64,000 bases of DNA from Streptomyces sp. DSM 110735 (GTDB lineage: Bacteria > Actinomycetota > Actinomycetes > Streptomycetales > Streptomycetaceae), in NCBI RefSeq assembly GCF_016482685.1, contig NZ_JACYHF010000019.1, positions 48,389 to 112,388 on the forward strand, given 5' to 3'. Every line of letters starts with the position of its first letter. The first letter of the stretch is position 1. Below, piece by piece: positions 58,780 through 64,000 of the stretch. The translations under genes and the position numbers were made by a program. Under the pieces are notes generated by a model. That model did not search any database. It was not told the origin of the DNA and worked only from the letters and a program-made list of their open reading frames with translations.

Positions 58780-60141
58780 ATGACCAAGGCCGGAATCGCG
58801 GTGTCCGCCTCACGGACACCGGCTTCCGCCGTGCCGCTCGCCCGGCGGCGCGGCATCGAACTCGCCCTGCTGGTGCTGGCCGTGCCGCTGTGCGTGTACG
58901 GCTACTGCGCGGTGGGTCTCGCGCGCACCGGCGCCGTACCGCCCGGCGTGCTCGGCTACGGCGCCGGGCTCGGCGGGCTCGCCCTGGCCGCGCATCTGGC
59001 GGTGCGGCTGCGGGCGCCGTACGCCGATCCGCTGCCGCTGCCCATCGCGGTGCTGCTCAACGGGCTCGGTCTGGTGCTGATCTACCGGCTCGACCTCCAG
59101 ACGCCGGGCGACCGGGCGGCACCGGCCCAGTTGGTGTGGTCCACGCTCGGGGTGGCGCTGTTCATCGGGGTGGTCCTGCTGCTGCGCGACCACCGGGTGC
59201 TCCAGCGCTACTCCTACGTCTGTGTCGCCGCCGCCCTGGTGCTGCTGCTCGCCCCGATCCTGTTCCCGGCGGTCAACGGCGCCCGGATCTGGATCAGGTT
59301 CGCGGGGTTCTCCATCCAGCCGGGCGAGTTCGCCAAGGTGCTGCTCGCGGTGTTCTTCGCCGCCTATCTGGCCGCCAACCGCAACGCGCTGGCGTACACC
59401 GGGCGGCGGCTGTGGCGGGTGCAGTTGCCGACGGGGCGGGTGCTCGGTCCGATCGTGACGATCTGGCTGGTGAGCGTCGGGGTGCTGGTCCTGGAGCGGG
59501 ACCTGGGCACCTCGCTGCTGTTCTTCGGGCTGTTCGTGGTGCTCCTGTACGTCGCGACCGGGCGCACCGGCTGGATCGCGGTCGGGCTGCTGCTCGCGGT
59601 GCTCGGCGCGATGGCGGTCGGCAGCCTGGAGCCGCACGTGGGCGGCCGGATCGAGGACTGGCTGCACCCGTTCGCCACCATCGAGGCGGGCGAGGGTCCC
59701 AACCAGCTCGCCCAGTCGCTGTTCGCCTTCGCGGCGGGCGGGATGCTCGGCACCGGGCTCGGACTCGGGCACTCCCCGCTGATCGGGTTCGCCACCAAGT
59801 CGGACTTCATCCTGGCGACGGCAGGGGAGGAGCTGGGTCTGGCGGGACTCGCCGCGCTCTTCCTGCTCTACGCGCTGCTGGTGGAGCGCGGCTACCGGGC
59901 GGGGCTTGCGCTGCGCGAGCCGTTCGGGCGGCTCCTCGCGGTGGGGCTCGCCTCGATCGTGGCGCTCCAGGTGTTCGTGATCGCGGGCGGGGTGACCGGG
60001 CTGATCCCGCTGACCGGCATGGCGATGCCGTTCCTCGCGCAGGGCGGCTCCTCGGTCGTCACCAACTGGGCCATCGTGGCGCTGCTGATCCGGATCAGCG
60101 ACTCCGCCCGCAGCCAGTACGACGGCAAGGAGGCGCCGTGA
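58780..60141 (+). CDS. FtsW/RodA/SpoVE-family peptidoglycan glycosyltransferase
   Basis: A 453-residue SEDS protein with about ten transmembrane segments. It has GARIWIRFAGFSIQPGEFAKV, EAGEGPNQLAQSLFAFAAGG, the family HSPLIGFATKSDFILATAGEELG with the conserved Asp/Glu, and LPLTGMAMPFLAQGGSS near the end. SEDS proteins polymerise glycan strands with a class B PBP. Its partner gene overlaps its stop (GTGA). Compared with classic FtsW it is somewhat longer at the N-terminus. Which process it serves (division, sporulation or tip growth) is not visible. Confidence 0.92.
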   Translation: MTKAGIAVSASRTPASAVPLARRRGIELALLVLAVPLCVYGYCAVGLARTGAVPPGVLGYGAGLGGLALAAHLAVRLRAPYADPLPLPIAVLLNGLGLVLIYRLDLQTPGDRAAPAQLVWSTLGVALFIGVVLLLRDHRVLQRYSYVCVAAALVLLLAPILFPAVNGARIWIRFAGFSIQPGEFAKVLLAVFFAAYLAANRNALAYTGRRLWRVQLPTGRVLGPIVTIWLVSVGVLVLERDLGTSLLFFGLFVVLLYVATGRTGWIAVGLLLAVLGAMAVGSLEPHVGGRIEDWLHPFATIEAGEGPNQLAQSLFAFAAGGMLGTGLGLGHSPLIGFATKSDFILATAGEELGLAGLAALFLLYALLVERGYRAGLALREPFGRLLAVGLASIVALQVFVIAGGVTGLIPLTGMAMPFLAQGGSSVVTNWAIVALLIRISDSARSQYDGKEAP

Positions 60142-61634
60142 GCCAGGACGGGCGGGAGTACGGCGGCGGGCTGCCGATGGCCAAGTACATCCGGCGCGCC
60201 TCGGCGCTGTGCGGGCTGCTGCTCGCGGCGCTGCTGGCCAACGCGGCCCGGGTGCAGGTCGTCCAGGCGGGTTCGTACAACGACAACCCGGCCAACCGGC
60301 GCGCCTCCATCGCCCGCTACCAGCAGCCGCGCGGCGACATCCTGGTGGGCGGCGTACCGGTGACCGGCTCGGCGGACACCGGGGAGCAGTTGCGCTACGA
60401 ACGCACCTACCGGGACGGTCCGTTGTACGCCCCGGTGACCGGTTTCGCCTCGCAGTTGTACGGCAGCACGTTCCTGGAGCACTCCGAGGACGCGCTGCTC
60501 TCGGGCACCGATCCGGCGCTGTCGTCGTTCACGCTGTGGCGGGACGTGGCCCGCAAGCCCGCTCCCGGCGGTGATGTCGTCACCACGCTGGACGAGAAGG
60601 CGCAGCAGGCGGCGTACCGGGGTCTCGCCGGGCGCAAGGGCGCGGTGGCGGCGATCGATCCGACGACCGGGCGGGTGCTGGCGCTGGTGTCGACCCCGTC
60701 GTACGACCCGGCGGAGCTGTCGGGCAACGGCAAGGCGGTGTCGGCGGCGTGGGCGCGGCTGAACGCCGATCCGGACAAGCCGATGCTCAACCGGGCGGTG
60801 CGGCAGACCTATCCGCCGGGCTCGACGTTCAAGGTGGTCACGGCGGCGGCGGCGCTGGACGCGGGGGTGATCACGGATGTGGACAAGCCGACGGACTCCC
60901 CCGATCCGTACCGGCTGCCGGGCACCACGACCCGGCTGACCAACGAGATCGACGGCTGCCGGGACGCCTCGCTGCGGCAGGCGTTCGCGTGGTCCTGCAA
61001 CACCGTCTTCGCCAAGCTGGGCGTGGACGTGGGGCTGAAGGACATGGCGGCGACGGCGGGGGCGTTCGGCTTCAACGACACCGGTCTGCGCATCCCGTTC
61101 GCGGTGTCGCAGTCCACCTTCGACACGGTGGTGGACCGGGCGCAGCTCGCGCTGTCCTCGATCGGGCAGTACAACACGCGGGCCACCCCGCTGCAGATGG
61201 CGATGGTCGCGGCGGCGGTGGCCAACGGCGGTCAGACGCGGGCGCCGTATCTGGTGGAGCGCACCACCCGGCCGGGCGGCGAGACGGTGCGGGGCGCGGA
61301 CACGCGTCCGCTGATCCAGGTGATGCGCCCCTCCACGGCGGTCCTGCTGCGCGAGCTGATGACGGACGCCGTGGAGCGGGGCACCGGCGGCAACGGCGCG
61401 ATCCCGGGCGCCACGGTCGGCGGCAAGACCGGCACCGCGCAGCACGGCGTGGACAACTCCGGTGTGCCGTACGCCTGGTTCGTCTCCTGGGCGCAGGGCG
61501 ACCGCGCCGCGCAGCCCGAGGTCGCGGTGGCGGTGGTGGTGGAGGACGCCGCCGCCGACCGGGGCGAGGTCAGCGGCGGCGGCGACGCGGCGCCGATCGC
61601 CCGCGAGGTGATGCGGGCGGTGCTGGGACGGTGA
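60138..61634 (+). CDS. Class B penicillin-binding protein (transpeptidase)
   Basis: A 498-residue bitopic PBP with one N-terminal membrane helix (about 22-40), a pedestal domain and a transpeptidase with the active-site Ser in YPPGSTFKVV (SxxK), SCN in FAWSCNTVFAKL (SxN) and GGKTGTAQHG (KTG). It crosslinks glycan chains made by the SEDS protein whose gene it overlaps, so the two form one complex. The GTG at 60138 gives MSQDGREYGGG. It resembles PbpA of the mycobacterial pbpA-rodA pair. Confidence 0.93.
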   Translation: MSQDGREYGGGLPMAKYIRRASALCGLLLAALLANAARVQVVQAGSYNDNPANRRASIARYQQPRGDILVGGVPVTGSADTGEQLRYERTYRDGPLYAPVTGFASQLYGSTFLEHSEDALLSGTDPALSSFTLWRDVARKPAPGGDVVTTLDEKAQQAAYRGLAGRKGAVAAIDPTTGRVLALVSTPSYDPAELSGNGKAVSAAWARLNADPDKPMLNRAVRQTYPPGSTFKVVTAAAALDAGVITDVDKPTDSPDPYRLPGTTTRLTNEIDGCRDASLRQAFAWSCNTVFAKLGVDVGLKDMAATAGAFGFNDTGLRIPFAVSQSTFDTVVDRAQLALSSIGQYNTRATPLQMAMVAAAVANGGQTRAPYLVERTTRPGGETVRGADTRPLIQVMRPSTAVLLRELMTDAVERGTGGNGAIPGATVGGKTGTAQHGVDNSGVPYAWFVSWAQGDRAAQPEVAVAVVVEDAAADRGEVSGGGDAAPIAREVMRAVLGR

Positions 61635-61641
61635 CGGCGGT

Positions 61642-62490
61642 TCAGCCCACCGGCCGGAGCATCTCGGAGCGGACCTTCAGGGTGTCGCGGGCGGCGGCGT
61701 CGAGGTCCACGTCGGCGGGGTCGGACGCGGCGAGGCTCACGGCGGCGACATCGGCGCCGGTGTTGCCATCCGCCCAGGCGCACACGGGGTAGACCAGCTC
61801 GACCGTCCCCGCCTTCTGCTTCAGCACCTCGCAGCTCACGGTGGTGTCCGCGCCGGACGGGGTGACGTCCCGGGCGGGTACGGCGACGGTCACGCCCTGT
61901 GCCTCGGTGGCGCCGTGGAGCATGTTGCGCCGGACCTCGGGGGCGTGGGTGAAGCGGCCGTACAGACCGGAGACCAGCAGGACGCCCTTGGTGCTGTCGC
62001 CGCCCTGGTCGTACTGGCCGACGACCGCGTGGATGCCCTTGACGTCCCAGGCGCCGTCCGCCTCGTCCTCTATCTTCTTGCCCTCGGTGCCGGAGAGGTC
62101 CTGGGCCAGCTCGTACTTGTCGTCCAGCAGGCGCTGAGGCAGCGCCAGCTTGTGCTTCGCCTCGGGGAGTCCGCTGTCGACCGCCGCCTTGCCGATCATC
62201 ACCAGTCCGACGACCGCGATGACGCCGAGCGCGAGGACACCGCCGACGATGCCGAGGATCAGCCCGGTCCGCCGCTTCGGGGGCGGGGGCGGAGCGCCCC
62301 AGGCGGGGTACGGCTGCGGGGCTCCCGGGGGCGACTGCTGGCCGTACGGCGCCGCGTACGGGCCGGGGTTGCCGTAGGGACCGGGGGCACCCTGGGGACC
62401 GGGAGCGCCGTAGGGACCGGGAGCGCCCTGGGGACCGGGAGCGCCGTACGGGGGCTGGGACGGCGGCTGGGACGGGGGCTGCGGAGGCAT
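61642..62490 (-). CDS. Pro-rich N-terminus, single-pass membrane protein
   Basis: A 282-residue protein. About 75 residues are Pro/Gly/Tyr/Gln-rich and contain repeated GAPGPQGAPGPYG units. They precede one membrane helix (GLILGIVGGVLALGVIAVVG) and an outer domain (LSGTEGKKIEDEADGAWDV, then two Cys in VSCEVL and PVCAWADG). It resembles Streptomyces proteins with cytosolic Pro-rich tails. Function unknown. The start at 62490 is uncertain (a GTG at 62496 or an ATG at 62514 are options). Confidence 0.75.
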   Translation of the reverse strand: MPPQPPSQPPSQPPYGAPGPQGAPGPYGAPGPQGAPGPYGNPGPYAAPYGQQSPPGAPQPYPAWGAPPPPPKRRTGLILGIVGGVLALGVIAVVGLVMIGKAAVDSGLPEAKHKLALPQRLLDDKYELAQDLSGTEGKKIEDEADGAWDVKGIHAVVGQYDQGGDSTKGVLLVSGLYGRFTHAPEVRRNMLHGATEAQGVTVAVPARDVTPSGADTTVSCEVLKQKAGTVELVYPVCAWADGNTGADVAAVSLAASDPADVDLDAAARDTLKVRSEMLRPVG

Positions 62491-62664
62491 GGACACGCCA
62501 GCACGGTACTCCATTCGGACATCCCGGCCGTACGCCCCGAGATGCCGCCAAGGCGCCCGACGCTCCGTCAACAAGTCCCGCACGGGGGATTGACGGTCTT
62601 GCTGACACGCAGTCTCATAAGAGGCGGACGACGACGTACCCCCGGGTGACGAGGTGAGTGAGCC

Positions 62665-63603
62665 ATGACGACCGTGACCGAAGCGGACGCGCTCGAAGGG
62701 CTGCGCGACGCGCTGGGCCTGCTCAAGGACCGCGAGGAGGTGGCCGAGCGGCTGCTCGTCTCCTCCGCGAAGCACTCCTTCGACCCCGACAAGGAGCTGG
62801 ACTGGGACGCGCCCTTCGAGGAGGGCAAGTGGTTCTGGCCGCCGGAGCTGGTCTCGCTCTACGGCACGCCGCTGTGGGAGCGGATGAGCGAGGAGCAGCG
62901 CATCGACCTCTCCCGCCACGAGGCCGCGGCGCTCGCCTCGCTGGGCATCTGGTTCGAGCTGATCCTCATGCAGTTGCTGGTCCGGCACATCTACGACAAG
63001 GCGGCGACGAGCGCGCACGTGCGGTACGCGCTCACCGAGATCGAGGACGAGTGCCGTCACTCGAAGATGTTCGCGCGGCTGATCTCGCGCGGGGAGACGC
63101 CCTGGTACCCCGTCAGCCGGGCCCACCAGAACCTCGGGCGGCTGTTCAAGACCATCTCCACGACCCCGGGTTCCTTCACGGCGACCCTGCTCGGCGAGGA
63201 GGTCCTGGACTGGATGCAGCGGCTGACCTTCCCGGACGAGCGGGTCCAGCCGCTGATCCGGGGCGTCACGCGCATCCACGTGGTGGAGGAGGCGCGGCAT
63301 GTGCGGTACGCCCGCGAGGAGTTGCGGCGCCAGATGGTGACCGCGCCGAAGTGGTCCCAGGAGTTCACCCGCGTCACCTCCGGCGAGTTCGCGCGGATCT
63401 TCTCCGTCGCCTTCGTCAACCCCGACGTCTACGCCAACGTCGGGCTCGACAAGCGCGAGGCGATGGCCCAGGTCAAGGCGAGCGCCCACCGCCGCGAGAT
63501 CATGCAGACCGGCGCGAAGCGCCTGACCGACTTCCTGGACGAGATCGGCGTACTGCGCGGCACGGGCCGACGCCTGTGGAAGTCGTCGGGACTGCTGGCG
63601 TAG
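62665..63603 (+). CDS. AurF-like diiron oxygenase
   Basis: A 312-residue ferritin-like helical protein with carboxylate/His iron ligands EIEDECRHSKMF, LGEEVLDWMQR and IHVVEEARHVRYARE, the pattern of AurF and related p-aminobenzoate N-oxygenase-type enzymes. Such enzymes oxidise amines or aromatic rings using O2 and a reductant. No biosynthetic cluster surrounds it, so the substrate is unknown. The ATG at 62665 follows GAGGTGAG. Confidence 0.85.
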   Translation: MTTVTEADALEGLRDALGLLKDREEVAERLLVSSAKHSFDPDKELDWDAPFEEGKWFWPPELVSLYGTPLWERMSEEQRIDLSRHEAAALASLGIWFELILMQLLVRHIYDKAATSAHVRYALTEIEDECRHSKMFARLISRGETPWYPVSRAHQNLGRLFKTISTTPGSFTATLLGEEVLDWMQRLTFPDERVQPLIRGVTRIHVVEEARHVRYAREELRRQMVTAPKWSQEFTRVTSGEFARIFSVAFVNPDVYANVGLDKREAMAQVKASAHRREIMQTGAKRLTDFLDEIGVLRGTGRRLWKSSGLLA

Positions 63604-63607
63604 GGGG

Positions 63608-63751
63608 CGGACCGGGGACACCGTCACCGGACGGACCGGGGACACCGTCACCGGGCGGACCGGGGACGCTGTCACCGGGCGGGGTGGAACCGCCACGACC
63701 GGGCAGCCGGGGACGCTGTCACCGGGCAGAGCGGAACCGCCACGACCGGGC
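63608..63751. repeat. 24-bp tandem repeat array (degenerate)
   Basis: Three units of CGGACCGGGGACACCGTCAC followed by CGGG or CGGA (63608-63679), then diverged copies with shared GGAACCGCCACGACCGGGC blocks to 63751. Not coding in any convincing frame. It sits after the AurF-like gene. Confidence 0.85.
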
Positions 63752-63923
63752 GCGACGGAGCAACGTCACCAGGAGCGCCGCGCCCGGGACGGCCGGACCG
63801 CCGTAGCCGGTCACGCCGGGGACACCGTGGCCAGGCACGCCTGAGCCGTCGCCACCGGACCCGCCGGGAGGCACCGTGCCCGGCCGCCACGGCCGGACGG
63901 ACCGTGGCGGGCGCAGCCGTCGC

Positions 63924-64000
63924 CACCGGGCACCGGGCACCGGGCACCGGGCACCGGGCACCGGGCACCGGGCACCGGGCACCGGGCACCGGGCACCGGG
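63924..64000. repeat. 7-bp tandem array (CACCGGG)11, running off the window
   Basis: Eleven perfect CACCGGG units to the window end. On the minus strand it reads through as CCCGGTG. It may continue beyond the window. Length may differ between assemblies because of slippage. Region 63752-63923 holds no gene that I can support. Confidence 0.9.

Noticed and set aside
63924..64000. Possible CRISPR array
   Set aside because: The 7-bp units are contiguous with no unique spacers, so it is a simple tandem repeat.

Overview
The window is a high-GC chromosomal segment from a Streptomyces (actinobacterium). Codon third positions are almost all G or C. The gene order also follows the S. coelicolor order that runs from scy/filP through nucS, chiC, the atp operon, rho and the thr/hom/lysA genes to ku. 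I recall that order from memory and did not search it. No CRISPR array, complete transposon or integrase is visible. One tRNA gene is present.

Layout. 1-1.7 kb: the 3' end of scy and complete filP, both coiled-coil polarity/cytoskeleton genes. 2-4.1 kb: an ABC-2 exporter pair. 4.1-7.2 kb: a small Cys/His protein, a luciferase-like monooxygenase, an SCO5389-family protein and nucS (mismatch endonuclease). 7.2-14.5 kb: a membrane-anchored P-loop protein, a STAS protein, a 3-hydroxybutyryl-CoA dehydrogenase, a TetR regulator divergent from a second ABC-2 exporter, and a PduO-type cobalamin adenosyltransferase. 14.5-19.4 kb: two small exported proteins, a histidine kinase and an OmpR-type regulator, divergent from a chitinase C gene whose promoter carries the 12-bp direct repeats typical of chitinase genes. 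19.4-27.9 kb: a DUF2550 protein and the full F1Fo ATP synthase operon atpI-B-E-F-H-A-G-D-C on the minus strand.

28-46.4 kb: a minus-strand housekeeping block. It holds a small secreted protein, a WecA-like GlcNAc-1-P transferase, a divergent SHMT paralogue, a low-molecular-weight phosphatase-fold protein that lacks its catalytic Cys, the threonylcarbamoyl-AMP synthase gene, prmC, prfA, rpmE, a LytR-CpsA-Psr protein, rho, thrB, thrC, hom, lysA, an ArgS-derived protein (NrtL) and a lone receiver domain. The same block exists in mycobacteria, where a true argS sits at the NrtL position.

46.5-53 kb: a tRNA-Arg(CCG) followed by what looks like an accessory island on the minus strand. The island holds a protein with a recent in-frame repeat expansion, a small protein resembling an effector-associated component, a CHAT caspase-like peptidase translationally coupled to it, and a DUF262-HNH (GmrSD-like) nuclease. 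I read this as a candidate defence or conflict module and consider it the most novel part of the window. 53-55.9 kb: ku, divergent from a LigD-type polymerase, and a NERD-domain protein. 56-61.6 kb: a lipoprotein coupled to a histidine kinase with no regulator beside it, a small secreted protein, and a FtsW/RodA plus class B PBP pair. 61.6-63.6 kb: a Pro-rich membrane protein and an AurF-like diiron protein. The last 400 bp are tandem repeats.
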